This document shows, piece after piece, positions 53,911 through 63,339 of a stretch of DNA of 64,000 nt. Below the pieces are notes generated by a model. The model saw nothing but the letters and a program-made list of their open reading frames with translations. It ran no database searches and was not told where the DNA came from. Origin of the DNA: Streptomyces vietnamensis (GTDB lineage: Bacteria; Actinomycetota; Actinomycetes; Streptomycetales; Streptomycetaceae); contig NZ_CP010407.1 of assembly GCF_000830005.1 (NCBI RefSeq), positions 8,754,001 through 8,818,000 on the forward strand, written 5' to 3'. The first letter of the stretch is position 1; every line of letters starts with the position of its first letter. Both the position numbers and the translations under genes were made by a program.

Positions 53911-54751
53911 CTAGAGCTCACGCCAGTTCGGGGTGGATTCCCGGGTGAGTCTGCGGCTTATCAGGTCGATCATCGCGAGGCGGATCATGGCTTCGGATCG
54001 GTGTGGGTGGGTCTTGTAGTCACGTGCCAGGCGGCGGTGGTGCATGAGCCGGCCGAATGTCCTTTCCGCGACCCAACGCCGCGGGATGCTTTTGAAGCCC
54101 TGCTGGCCGGGGTCGCGGTGGACGACCTCGACGTCGATGCCCAGGCGGGCGCCGTGGTCGATGGCCTTGGTGCGGTAGCCGGTGTCCGCCCAGGCCCTGG
54201 TGACACGCGGGTGGCTCTCCGAGATTTGTGAGAGCGCCTGGATGCCGCCGGCGTTGTCGGAGACGCTGGCTGCGGTGACGAAGACGGCCAGGAGAAGGCC
54301 GAGGGCGTCGACGCCGATGTGGCGTTTGCGGCCGGCGATCTTCTTGCCCGCGTCGATGCCCTGGCTGGCTGCGGGCACGTTCGCGGAGGTCTTGACGCTC
54401 TGGGCGTCCAGCACGCATGCGCTTGCTTCGGGGTTGCGGCCCTCGGCTTCGCGTGCCCGTCGCCGCAGAACTCCGTTGAGCTGGTCGAAGACGCCCGTCC
54501 TTCTGCCAGGCGGCGAAGTAGCCGTAGACCGTCTCCCAGGGCGCGAAATCGTGCGGTAGGTAGCGCCAGGGAATGCCGGTGTGGTCGACGTAGAGGACCG
54601 CGTCCATGATCCGCCGCAGATCGTGCTCGGGCGGTCGGCCTATGTCCAGGCCCTTTCCTCTCCGCTCGGCCCGCCAGGCCGACGGGATGGGCTCCATCAA
54701 CTCCCATCGGGCATTGGACAGGTCACTTGGATACGGTCGCTGTCGGCGCAT
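53911..54751 (-). pseudogene. IS5-family transposase split by one frameshift
   Basis: The 5' frame from ATG 54751 (RRQRPYPSDLSNARWELMEP, then IMDAVLYVDHTGIPWRYLPH) ends near 54510. Family alignment expects GVFDQL directly after WQKDG, and the sequence GGGCGT has one G too many, so the rest (DAQSVKTSANVPAASQGIDA, RKRHIGVDALGLLLAVFVTA, then RWVAERTFGRLMHHRRLARD) lies in the +1 frame to TAG at 53911. All catalytic regions are present, so one extra base may be its only defect. Confidence 0.8.
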
Positions 54752-54974
54752 GTTTCGGTAGTGCCGGGACCAGTCCCTCGACCACAGGGTGCAAACGGGG
54801 GTGAGCGGGGGCGCCTTGGGATCAGACGGGAGCGAAGGGACTGAAACGGACCCTCGATTGCTGTCACCCGCCACAGATGCCACGAAGGCGACCACCCGCC
54901 TCAACCTTTACAGGCAGGTCGCCCACCCTAGAGGCCATCAAACACCCCTGCCGGGACAAAATACTCTTAACTGA

Positions 54975-55596
54975 TCGTTTCAGGATGACTTTCGAAGACG
55001 CCGCAGGCGGATGATCGAGCAGCCCTTGAGGGAGATCGGCACGTTGCTCGTAGCGGGTGCGGAGGCGCTTGAACCGGTGGAGCCAGGCGAAGGCGCGCTC
55101 TACGACCCAGCGGACTTCGCCGAGTCCAAAGCCGTGGGTGACGCCCCGTAGGGCGATCATCAGCTTGATGCCGCGCTTCCACAGCAGGCGGCAGTACTTC
55201 TCGAAGTCGTAGTCCCGGTCGGCGAACAGCCGCCGGGGCCGCCCCCGCAGACCACGGATCGGCGGGACCGCCTCCAAGAGCGGTATGAGCCGGGTGACGT
55301 CATGTTGGTTGCCGCCAGTGAGCGTGACGACCAGCGGGGTGCCGTGGCGGTCGACGATCAGGTGCTGCTGGAAGCCGGGGCGGGCGCGGTCGACGGGCGA
55401 AGGGCCGACATGGTCCCTCCCTTGAGGGCTTGGACGTGCGATCCGTCCACGGCGCGGTCGTCCAGGTCCAGCAGGTCCGCGCGGCGCAGTTCGGTCAACA
55501 GCGCAGCGTGCAGACAGCGCCAGACGCCGACCTCGGTCCAGTCCCGCAGTCGGCGCCAGGCCGTCACCCCAGAGCAACCTACTTGTGGGTCATCAC
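54975..55596 (-). pseudogene. IS5-family transposase fragment, left arm of an inverted pair
   Basis: It starts abruptly at GGTTGCTCTGGGGTGACGGC on the minus strand (CSGVTAWRRLRDWTEVGVWR), has a -1 shift after QALKGG (near 55420), then HLIVDRHGTPLVVTLTGGNQ, LFADRDYDFEKYCRLLWKRG and RWVVERAFAWLHRFKRLRTR, with a further frame change at the tail. The N-terminal 60 or so residues are absent. Its outer end (ACTGATCGTTTCAG near 54972) matches the outer end of the plus copy at 59607-59622. Confidence 0.75.
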
Positions 55597-55773
55597 ATGG
55601 CGCTATGTGACGGCTCGCCAGGAACCAGCGGTGGCGGGAAGTGTTCCCATCGAGCACGTTCCGCCTTGCCGCTGCTGCGGAAACAGCAACGATCCGAGCA
55701 TTCCCGAAGGCTCCGACCGGTGGAACCAGTCGGAGCTGTGGGGCATGTGGTGAGTCCGCGGAGGGGCTGGTGG

Positions 55774-56865
55774 CTACTTGAACTTGAAGGCGGCGGTGTG
55801 GTCGGTGCCGTCGGTCAGGGTGAGGTGGAAGGTGCGGCAGGTGCCGGCCCAGGTCTTGTCGGTGTTCCACACGTAGGTGTAGGTGCCGGAGGCCGCGTCG
55901 TAGGTGAGGCCGGAGACGCTGGCGGTGCCGGTCTCGATGGTGTCGACCTTTCCGGTGCCGCAGTCGGTCTGCTGGGACCGCGGTGAGCCGTTCGCGAGGA
56001 TGTTGAGGCCCTTGTCGCCGCCGAGGGAGAACTTGATCGGGATGCTGCGGCCGGCGTTGACGGAGTTGATGTCCGGCAGGTTGTGCACGGGGGCGAAGAA
56101 TCCGGCGAAGGGGAAGACGGGGGCGTAGGTGAACTGGTCCGCGATCCCGGTGGCGCTGGTGCCGGCCGGGGTGGTGACGGTCACGTCGACCGTGCCGGGG
56201 GTGCCGGCGGGGGTGGTGGCGATGATCTGGGTGTCCGAGAGGACGGTGAACGAGGTGGCGGCGGTGGAGCCGAAGTGGACGGCGGTCGCGTCGGTGAAGC
56301 CGGAGCCGGTGAGGGTGACGCTGGTGCCGCCCGTCTCGGGGCCGGAGGAGGGGCTCACGCCGGTGAGGGCCGGGGCCTGGACCGGGGCGGTGACCTCGGT
56401 GCTGCCGCTGTCGGACCCGACCACGTTGTTGGAGAGGCCGAGGGCGTTCGCATGGACGGCCACGGTGCCGCCGGCGGTGGGCAGGACGGTGAGGGTGATC
56501 GTCGCGGGAGTGGTCATGGCGGCGAGGTTCCAGCAGTAGACGCCCGTCCCGCTGTTGATCTGGCAGGACCAGTCCCACACCGAGGTGGTCGCGGTGGTGA
56601 CCGTGGCGGCGGCACCGGACAGGTTCAGGTCTACCTGGGGGGCGTTGTTCCGCTGATCAGGGCTGGCGTTGGGCAGTTGGACCGTGACGGTGTAGGCAGT
56701 GCCCGCCTGTACCGGCCCGGCCGGGGCGGAGACCTGGATGACGGAATCCGCGTGGACGGGGCTCGCGAAGGCGAGCAGGCCGAACGCGGTGGCCGTCGCG
56801 GCGAGCAGCGCGACCGGGCGGCGTCTGCGGCGGGTCGGCGTCGCGGAGCGGGTGGTGCGGGACAT
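55774..56865 (-). CDS. Secreted protein with IPT/TIG and PxKF domains
   Basis: 363 residues with a long signal (RRPVALLAATATAFGLLAFA, cut after ASPVHA). Residues about 40-160 are a DUF11-like beta-sandwich (VIQVSAPAGPVQAGTAYTVT, CQINSGTGVYCW), then an IPT/TIG domain (GVSPSSGPETGGTSVTLTGS, VDVTVTTPAGTSATG), then the PxKF motif region (FFAPVHNLPDINSVNAGRSI, PIKFSLGGDKGLNIL). All are extracellular binding folds; no catalytic residues. It lies next to a DUF1254 gene, the pair being bracketed by inverted IS5 copies. Confidence 0.85.
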   Translation of the reverse strand: MSRTTRSATPTRRRRRPVALLAATATAFGLLAFASPVHADSVIQVSAPAGPVQAGTAYTVTVQLPNASPDQRNNAPQVDLNLSGAAATVTTATTSVWDWSCQINSGTGVYCWNLAAMTTPATITLTVLPTAGGTVAVHANALGLSNNVVGSDSGSTEVTAPVQAPALTGVSPSSGPETGGTSVTLTGSGFTDATAVHFGSTAATSFTVLSDTQIIATTPAGTPGTVDVTVTTPAGTSATGIADQFTYAPVFPFAGFFAPVHNLPDINSVNAGRSIPIKFSLGGDKGLNILANGSPRSQQTDCGTGKVDTIETGTASVSGLTYDAASGTYTYVWNTDKTWAGTCRTFHLTLTDGTDHTAAFKFK

Positions 56866-57264
56866 GAGAGCTCTCCATCGGGGTCGGGAACCGTCGTACG
56901 ACAGGTTCCGGCGGAATGCCACCTAGCAGCGGGGCGGCAGCCGTCGACGACGGCGCACAGTGCACGCCGCCCCTCGATCCGCCGTCCTGCGGTCGGCATC
57001 CGGATCAAGCCGGAGACCGAAGGCGGAAACGCACAGGAGTGGCGCGCTTGCGGTGCGCTACCAAAAGAGATCTTTCTACAGCTTTCCCGGGATAGACTGA
57101 ATTTTCTCAAAGCTCATTGAAATAAGGTGACATGACGTACTGTCAGTAGTTTGAGATGGCGCCGGGAGGCGTCCCGTCGAGAGCTCATGGCGGCAGCCCG
57201 GACGAAGACCGGGGTCCGGGCCTTCGTCCGGGGCATGGCCGGGGCTTGCCGTGCGGCAGGTCGG
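56866..57264. other. Intergenic region with a low-GC patch
   Basis: About 400 bases. 57055-57150 is markedly AT-rich for this genome (CTACAGCTTTCCCGGGATAG, then GAATTTTCTCAAAGCTCATT), possibly a promoter for the secreted protein. The bases from 57150 to 57264 have no gene. Confidence 0.45.
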
Positions 57265-58623
57265 CTACTCGGCCCTGGTGAGGGCGGGCGGCCAGTCGGC
57301 GGGGATCGCGTCGGTCTGCGGGGCGTAGAGCCGCAGGGTGACGGTGAACTTCCCGCTGGTGGGGATGGGCAGCCAGTTCGTCTTGTCCACGGAGTCGTCC
57401 TCGGGCGCGACGGCGCTGATGTACAGGGTGACCGCGCCGTCCGAGTCAGGCGCGGGGGCGGTGAAGTGGCCGACGGAGTAGATCTCGGCGGTGTTGGCGA
57501 CCAGGAAGCTGTCGGCGTCGTAGGCGGTCAGCGACCAGAACGCGTCGACGGGCGGCAGCTGGTCGGCGGGGAAGGTGAGGGTGTAGGGGATCGGTTTGCC
57601 GGTGCTGTCCGTCGAGGGGCCGCCGGTGCTGGGGTAGAGGGCGTCCTCGGGGAGATTGGCGGCCAGGCCGAACATGGCGACGTAGGCGCGCTGCAGGTAG
57701 TCGGTGCCGTAGTAGCCGATGTCGGTCGTGACGAAGGTCCAGCCGTTGATCGGGGCGGGCCCCTTGTGGTTGGTGATGAGCTTGAGGCCCTCCTCCTTGG
57801 CCCGGTCCAGGACCTGGGCGTCGGGGAGCTTGGCGGGGTCGTAAGGGTAGACGCCCAGCTCCGCGAGAGTGGCGCTCATGGCCGGGTCCGGCGGGTTGAG
57901 CGGGGTGGTGGGCAGCAGCTCGATCATCTGGGCGAAGAAGTCCGGACCGCTGAGGGCGTTGATCTGCTCCGACGGCGGGGCGATGGAGACGATGGGGTCG
58001 TAGGTGCCGTCCGGCGGGACGTAGGTGCCCTGGTCGGGCCACGCGCTCAGCGGCAGCAGCCGCATCAGGCTCTGGTACGCGGTGACGTTGTCCACGTCGT
58101 CGCCCGTGTTGAACATCTCGATGCGGCCCATCAGCCAGACCGTGTCGGTCTCCATGGGTACCTGATGGACGTCGTCGGGGAGTTCGCCCTCCCAGCCCGG
58201 TCCGGTCAGCGCGTAGGCGTAGACCTGGGCGCCGGAGGACGGATCGGTGGTCGGGGCGCCGAGCGGCCTGGTGCTGCTGGGCGACTTGAAGGAGGTGTTC
58301 GACCAGGCGTCCATTAACTGCATCAGCCAGTAGCGGCCCTCGTCCATGACCGGCACCGCCAGCACCATCGGCTCGGCCGCCAGGTCTATCCACGCCTGCG
58401 AGTACAGCGTGTCCACGTTGGGCCGCACCACGTTCTTCATCTCCGGCGTGGGAGGCGCGTCGTACTGACAGAACTGGTTGGTGGGCGCCTGCGTCGCGTT
58501 CACCTTCACGGTGTTCGTCTGCAGCCGACGGGTCAGCTCCATCATGATCTGCGCGTAGCCGAAGACGTAGACGTCCGTTGCCGCAGCCTGCGCGTGATGC
58601 TTGGGGTGGTGCGTCGAGGCCAT
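57265..58623 (-). CDS. DUF1254/DUF1214-domain protein
   Basis: 452 residues from ATG 58623. The N-terminal half is DUF1254 (DVYVFGYAQIMMELTRRLQT, VVRPNVDTLYSQAWIDLAAE, YWLMQLMDAWSNTSFKSPSS). The C-terminal half is DUF1214 (YLQRAYVAMFGLAANLPEDA, LPPVDAFWSLTAYDADSFLV, TLYISAVAPEDDSVDKTNWL, then PTSGKFTVTLRLYAP). These paired domains occur in bacterial proteins of unknown function, often exported, but here there is no clear signal peptide. It lies within the IS-bracketed segment. Confidence 0.88.
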   Translation of the reverse strand: MASTHHPKHHAQAAATDVYVFGYAQIMMELTRRLQTNTVKVNATQAPTNQFCQYDAPPTPEMKNVVRPNVDTLYSQAWIDLAAEPMVLAVPVMDEGRYWLMQLMDAWSNTSFKSPSSTRPLGAPTTDPSSGAQVYAYALTGPGWEGELPDDVHQVPMETDTVWLMGRIEMFNTGDDVDNVTAYQSLMRLLPLSAWPDQGTYVPPDGTYDPIVSIAPPSEQINALSGPDFFAQMIELLPTTPLNPPDPAMSATLAELGVYPYDPAKLPDAQVLDRAKEEGLKLITNHKGPAPINGWTFVTTDIGYYGTDYLQRAYVAMFGLAANLPEDALYPSTGGPSTDSTGKPIPYTLTFPADQLPPVDAFWSLTAYDADSFLVANTAEIYSVGHFTAPAPDSDGAVTLYISAVAPEDDSVDKTNWLPIPTSGKFTVTLRLYAPQTDAIPADWPPALTRAE

Positions 58624-58985
58624 GCCGTCGTCTCTTCCGGTGTGTCGGAAGAGTGACGCTACTGTCCGGTATGGGCACACCGCTGCTACAGAACAAGCCG
58701 ATTGTGAACGGTTTTCCCAAACGGAATTCAATCCTCCGGCATCGCGCCATCACCACGACAACACTGCGGCTGACCGACGACGACTGCCGTGCCGCGGCCC
58801 AATCGATGAGCCAGAGGCAAACCCGGAGCCTGACGGCCGTATCCGCTCGTTGCGGCGCCAGGACAGCCTCCGTACACCGAGCCCCGCGCCTCAGCGGCAA
58901 GCAGCTCCGGCACCAAGAATCAGCCCTGTCCGCCCGGGACAGATGCCACCAAATCGGCGCCGATGGTGTGATGCCCCATGCAACC
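58624..58985. other. Intergenic region before the plus-strand IS5 copy
   Basis: About 360 bases. A lower-GC patch at 58690-58735 (GCCGATTGTGAACGGTTTTC) could be the DUF1254 promoter. The remainder has no credible frame. Confidence 0.4.
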
Positions 58986-59614
58986 GTGGGTTGCTCTGGG
59001 GTGACGGCCTGGCGCCGACTGCGGGACTGGACCGAGGTCGGCGCCTGGCGCTGTCTGCACGCCGCCCTGCTGACCGAACTTCGCCGCGCCGACCTGCTGG
59101 ACCTGGACGACTGCTCCGTGGACGGATCGCACATCCGGGCTCTCCAAGGGAGGATCACGTCGGCCCCTCACCCGTCGACCGTGCCCGTCCCGGCTCCAAG
59201 CACCACCTGATCGTCGACCGCCACGGCACCCCGCTCGCCGTGACGCTGACCGGCGGCAACCGTCATGACGTCACCCAACTCCTGCCGCTACTGGACGCCA
59301 TCCCATCGATCCGGGGCCGGCGGGGACGTCCTCGCCGCAAGCCCCGGCGTCTGTACGCGGACCGGGGCTACGACTTCGACAAATACCGCCGCGTGCTGTG
59401 GAAACGCGGCATCAAACCCGTGATCGCCCGCCGCGGCGTTGCCCACGCTTCGGGACTGGGCAAGGTGCGCTGGGTGGTCGAGCGCGCCTTCGCCTGGCTG
59501 CACCGGTTCAAACGGCTCCGCATCCGATACGAGCGACGCGCCGATCTCCACCAGGGCCTGCTCGAACTGGCCTGCAGCCTCATATGCCTCCGCCGCCTGC
59601 GAACATCATTCTGA
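58986..59614 (+). pseudogene. IS5-family transposase fragment, right arm of an inverted pair
   Basis: Begins at GGGTTGCTCTGGGGTGACGG (CSGVTAWRRLRDWTEVGAWR), has a -1 shift at about 59150 just after RALQG, then DHVGPSPVDRARPGSKHHLI, LYADRGYDFDKYRRVLWKRG and RWVVERAFAWLHRFKRLRIR, ending SLICLRRLRTSF with TGA at 59614. The first part of the family sequence is missing, exactly as in the minus copy at 54975-55596. Confidence 0.78.
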
Positions 59615-59624
59615 AACGATCAGT

Positions 59625-59888
59625 AAGAACACCGTCGTGGAACACGGCGCCGCCCTGGGAATCGACGTCGGCATCGTCCGTCGCGACCCCGCGACCAAGG
59701 GGTTCGTCGTCCAGCCTCGCCGCTGGGTCGTCGAGCGCACCCTGGGCTGGCTGATGAGCCATCGCCGCCTGGCCCGCGACTGCGAAGCCCTCCCGGCCCG
59801 ATTTGAAGCCATGATTCACGTCGCGATGATCAGCCTCATGACCCGCCGCCTCGCCGGGGGAAACACACCCATTTGGCGAGGCACGTGA
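59625..59888 (+). pseudogene. IS5-type transposase C-terminal fragment, interrupted element
   Basis: The frame carries VEHGAALGIDVGIVRRDPAT, VVQPRRWVVERTLGWLMSHR and RRLARDCEALPARFEAMIHV, the tail of a transposase of the same type as at 53911-54751 (compare GARLGIDVEVVHRDPGQQG). Its N-terminal part is missing, lost where the other IS5 copy ends. It shows that the right arm of the inverted pair inserted into an older IS. Confidence 0.7.
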
Positions 59889-59916
59889 AGACCAAATCCA
59901 GGGACGAAAGACCCAG

Positions 59917-60405
59917 TTAGGCGGGCTGGCGGGGAGGCAGAGCCGCTCGGGCTCGCCAGAAATCCGCGTCGCGAGGGTCGGTGAGCCATCCGATCAGTCG
60001 CTCAGCACCAGCTTTGAAGGCGCGGGGCAGTGAGGTCTCCTCACCGACAACAAGCCTGAGGGCGTCGACGTCATGGCTAGCGTGATCGGTGTCGCACCAG
60101 CAGGCCACGTTCACCGCCGCGTCGACCGCGAGCCGGCCGAAGTCTGACCACACGATTTGAAGCAGGAACTCCAGCTGATCACCCCCGTCCGCATGCTCAA
60201 TGACATCCAGGCCAAGCACGATGGGCGTCCACGGCTGCGGGCCCGGGAAGACCGCGTGATCCAGTGCCCACTCCCACTCAGCCTTGTCTCCGTGCGCGCG
60301 AGCCGCATCGACTGCACGAGCGGTGTGTTCCAGGGATTTCACGTCGGCAGGCGACAGGCGGGGGAAGAGCTTGGTCAATGGGACATCGTCGAAGGCGCCT
60401 CGCAT
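59917..60405 (-). CDS. Hypothetical protein, 162 residues
   Basis: Start taken as ATG 60405 (RGAFDDVPLTKLFPRLSPAD); a TTG at 60441 is in frame. It is a soluble helical protein: DVKSLEHTARAVDAARAHGD, DAAVNVACWCDTDHASHDVD, LPRAFKAGAERLIGWLTDPR. The family is not known to me. It stands alone between IS debris and the SpoIIE gene. Confidence 0.65.
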   Translation of the reverse strand: MRGAFDDVPLTKLFPRLSPADVKSLEHTARAVDAARAHGDKAEWEWALDHAVFPGPQPWTPIVLGLDVIEHADGGDQLEFLLQIVWSDFGRLAVDAAVNVACWCDTDHASHDVDALRLVVGEETSLPRAFKAGAERLIGWLTDPRDADFWRARAALPPRQPA

Positions 60406-60656
60406 GAGTCGATCATGCGTTCGATTTGCCGTCAACGGCAAGGGCTCACCGCCCTGAGGTTTCCCACCACACGACCGACATCCTGACGTTCACGAAGCTG
60501 AGCATGTTCATCCGTACCTGGCTGAGCACTTCAACGAGTACGCCGACACGACGGAAGCTGCGCCATCGCACTGACCGCCACGGTGGGCCACCTGTCCGTG
60601 AAGCCATCGGCGATCGCTCGCGCGGCATGAGGACCGGGGGAGGCGCTTGCTTCGCA
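60406..60656. other. Intergenic with possible gene tail
   Basis: A plus-strand frame ending near 60570 reads HVHPYLAEHFNEYADTTEAA and looks like the tail of a lost protein. No start or domain is present. The rest has no gene. Confidence 0.3.
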
Positions 60657-61838
60657 TCAGGGTCTGTCGGGGCCGGGGTGCCACTCGGCCAGCACGATGG
60701 TGGCGTCGTCCCGGAGGTGTTGGTCCTGATGGTTCAAAAGCTCCTGCAGCAGACGGCGCAAGGCTTCCGGAGCCGGATCGCCCGCGGCCATCGCGCGGAT
60801 GACGGTGTCGGCGAGCCGCTCCTCGCCGAAGAGGCCCCCCTGGGTGGAGCGGGCCTCGGTGACGCCGTCGCTGTAGAGCAGGACCCGGTCGCCGGGCTGC
60901 AGACGCGTGCGGTGCACCGTCGGCGGGGAGGCGGTGTGGAAGGCCCACCCGAGGGGCAGATCGGGCTCCCGCTCGAGCATGCGCGGCAGCACCCGGCCGT
61001 CCCGGATCAGCAGCGGCGGCGGGTGAGCGCAGTTGACCCAGGTGAACGTGCCGTCCAGGACGTTCAGGTGGGCGATCACCGCGGTCATGAGCCGGTCGGT
61101 GAACCACTCGCTCAAGATGGTGTCGATCGCCGGAATGATGTCCGCCAGGGTGCCGCCGGAGCGGCGTGTGGCCCGGCAGGCGGCGAGGCCGGCCGCGCTC
61201 GCGCCGCCGGATGCGAGGTCGTGCCCCATCGAGTCCAGCAGCGTCAGGTGCAGCGCGTCCTCGGTGAGACTGTGGTCGAACGCGTCCCCGCCGATGTCAT
61301 ACGCGGGCTCCAGCACCGCGGACGACGTCACGCGCGCGGTCCCGATCGTGCGCGGCGGCAGGAACGCCCACACCAGCTCGCCCTGCACCGTCATCTTCCG
61401 GCGCCGCTCCGCCTCGGTCAGCAGGTCGTTGTGCGACGACTTCGACACCAGCAGTAGAGCCGCCACACTCGCCAGCGCCTCGCACCACCCGATCAGGCCC
61501 TCGTCAAGATCTGGTGCAGTGGCCTTCAGTACGCCGAGGCGCTCGATGCCGTCGATCATCGGCACCCAGACGGTGCCGCCGTCCCGCGAACGCTGTATCC
61601 GCTCCGTGCGGTAGGCCAGGCCCGCCAGCGAGCCGTCGATGTCCAGCATCCGCGGCTCGGCCGCCACGGGCTGCGGCAGCGCCACCAGGCTGGTCTGCTG
61701 CAGGTCGGTCACGTACATACAGGTGCCGTCCAGGCCCAGGAGCCGGCCCGTCCGGAACACGAGCCCGGCAAGCTCCCGCCCCGCCACCAGGCGCGCATCG
61801 GTGATCAGATCCGACAACACCTTCTCGCGCGACTCCAT
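60657..61838 (-). CDS. SpoIIE-type phosphatase with GAF domain
   Basis: 393 residues from ATG 61838 with GGAAAGG upstream. An N-terminal GAF domain (LVFRTGRLLGLDGTCMYVTD, LQQTSLVALPQPVAAEPRML) is followed by a helical linker and the SpoIIE/PP2C domain (YDIGGDAFDHSLTEDALHLT, DSMGHDLASGGASAAGLAAC, VLLYSDGVTEARSTQGGLFG, LRDDATIVLAEWHPG). No membrane segment and no C-terminal ATPase. It is the third SpoIIE protein in the window, but unlike the others has no PAS domain. Probable role: dephosphorylation of an anti-anti-sigma factor. Confidence 0.92.
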   Translation of the reverse strand: MESREKVLSDLITDARLVAGRELAGLVFRTGRLLGLDGTCMYVTDLQQTSLVALPQPVAAEPRMLDIDGSLAGLAYRTERIQRSRDGGTVWVPMIDGIERLGVLKATAPDLDEGLIGWCEALASVAALLLVSKSSHNDLLTEAERRRKMTVQGELVWAFLPPRTIGTARVTSSAVLEPAYDIGGDAFDHSLTEDALHLTLLDSMGHDLASGGASAAGLAACRATRRSGGTLADIIPAIDTILSEWFTDRLMTAVIAHLNVLDGTFTWVNCAHPPPLLIRDGRVLPRMLEREPDLPLGWAFHTASPPTVHRTRLQPGDRVLLYSDGVTEARSTQGGLFGEERLADTVIRAMAAGDPAPEALRRLLQELLNHQDQHLRDDATIVLAEWHPGPDRP

Positions 61839-62462
61839 GGCAAAGCCTTTCCGCCGGCGCACAAGGCACGGCCCACCAGGTACCGAGCGTAGCCGTCCCC
61901 ACGGGCGCCGACCTGGTCACGCGCCCGGGCGGCAGGTCACACGGCTCCTGGAGATCAGCGGAGCCGCCCCCCGTTCCGCGTCTACCCGGCCCTTACCGCA
62001 GGGTCCAAACCGCCACCCCGATTGGCGGCTCCGGCAAGATGATCACGCCATGAACCGCTTTCCCCGCGTGGCCCCGGGAGGCGGAGGAACCTGGTTCTGT
62101 CGGCCTCTACGCCTGCGCCACTCCCGTGCATCCCGATCTCCTTATCCGACAGAAATCAGAAGATAATGAATTCGCTGCCCTCTGCCGTGCTGCTCTGCAG
62201 AGGGCCCTGCGACACGGAGCGGCGCCCTCGGCAAGCAGGAGGAGACATGCTCGTCGGGTACGCGGCCGATGAAGGGGTCCTCCCCCCGACGCTCCCGGGG
62301 GACCTCGACATACCAGATGGGGCGACGGCCGCCTGGCAGATCGAGACACTCCTGTTCACCCACCGCTCCCAGCAGATGCCGATCCGGCCGATCCGGCCGG
62401 CCCGGCACCGGCATCTCGCAGCGTCCCCGCCCGGGCCGATGCCTGTGCACAAGCCTCAGGCT
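61839..62462. other. Intergenic, no gene
   Basis: About 620 bases between the SpoIIE gene and an IS5 element. Two overlapping minus-strand frames of about 100 codons have no domain or start signal and are judged spurious. A lower-GC patch near 62140-62175 (CTTATCCGACAGAAATCAGA) may mark a promoter or an old junction. Confidence 0.45.
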
Positions 62463-63339
62463 CTAAAGGGTGTTGCAGAAGGTTGTGTCCGGGCAGGTCA
62501 GGGCCGGTTTCGGAGCTGTCCTGCTCACGCGGCCAGGGCGAGGTTGTGCATGTGGGCGACGGCTTGGACCGCGTGGTGGAGGCCGTTGCCGCGCTGGCGG
62601 CAGTCGCGCAGGATCTTGTAGTGCTTCATGCGGGCGAAGGCGTGTTCGACGCGGGCCCTGACCCGTCGGTGTTCGGCGTTGTCCTCCTCCTCGCCCGGCA
62701 GCAGGGCCCGGCCCGGGCGTTTGCGGTGCGGGACGACGAGCCCGGTGTTGATGTAGGCGCCGTCGCCCAGCACGGTCACGCCCTCGCAGACGGCGGCCAG
62801 GCCGGAACCCCGCCAGGCCTTCGCGTCCGCGGTGGTGCCGGGCACCGGACGGGCCCCGGCGATGACCAGCTTGGTGTCGGCGTCGATGATGACCTGCACG
62901 TTCGCCGAGAACCGGTAGTTGCGTGAGGACGCGCCGGTCTTCCGGTCGCGGACCGGGATCAGGGTGCCGTCCACGATCCACAGCCGCTCGACCGCGTCGT
63001 CCGGGCGGGTTGTCGGCTCGATCGCCAGCAGCGGTCGCAGCCGCTGGATGACCCGGCACACCGTCGCCGGCGAGACGCCGAACAGCGGCGCGAGCTGCCG
63101 CATCGTGAGGTTCGTGCGGTAGTAGACGGCTACCAGCAGCACCCGGTCGGCCAGTGGCAGACACCACGGCCGGCCGCCGCCGGGCCCGTTCCCGCCCCGT
63201 TCACGCACGACCTTCAGCAGCCGCTCGAACTGGCGCATCCGCAGACCCGTGAACGTCTCCACCCACAACGGCTCAGCCCTCAACACCCCACGCATACAGG
63301 GGAAATGCCCGAATCGAAGCCTTCTGCAACACGCTTTAG
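62463..63339 (-). mobile_element. IS5-family insertion sequence, right end disrupted by IS630
   Basis: Bounded by a 20-bp inverted repeat with one mismatch: CTAAAGGGTGTTGCAGAAGG (62463-62482) and CCTTCTGCAACACGCTTTAG (63320-63339). The right copy runs into the IS630 TA target at 63337-63338, so the last base of the match may be coincidental. It carries one transposase gene. Confidence 0.8.
62525..63295 (-). CDS. IS5-family (DDE_4-type) transposase, intact
   Basis: 256 residues from ATG 63295. It contains an N-terminal helix-turn-helix (LTMRQLAPLFGVSPATVCRV), the first DDE strand LWIVDGTLIPVRDRKTGASS, a central ANVQVIIDADTKLVIAGARP, GVTVLGDGAYINTGLVVPHR and the final NAEHRRVRARVEHAFARMKH with the catalytic Glu. 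No stops are present. It is a different branch from the other IS5 transposases in this window. Confidence 0.92.
   Translation of the reverse strand: MRGVLRAEPLWVETFTGLRMRQFERLLKVVRERGGNGPGGGRPWCLPLADRVLLVAVYYRTNLTMRQLAPLFGVSPATVCRVIQRLRPLLAIEPTTRPDDAVERLWIVDGTLIPVRDRKTGASSRNYRFSANVQVIIDADTKLVIAGARPVPGTTADAKAWRGSGLAAVCEGVTVLGDGAYINTGLVVPHRKRPGRALLPGEEEDNAEHRRVRARVEHAFARMKHYKILRDCRQRGNGLHHAVQAVAHMHNLALAA

Noticed and set aside
62142..62452. Two overlapping minus-strand small frames
   Set aside because: No codon bias, start signal or family; Arg/Pro-rich content typical of spurious frames in high-GC DNA.
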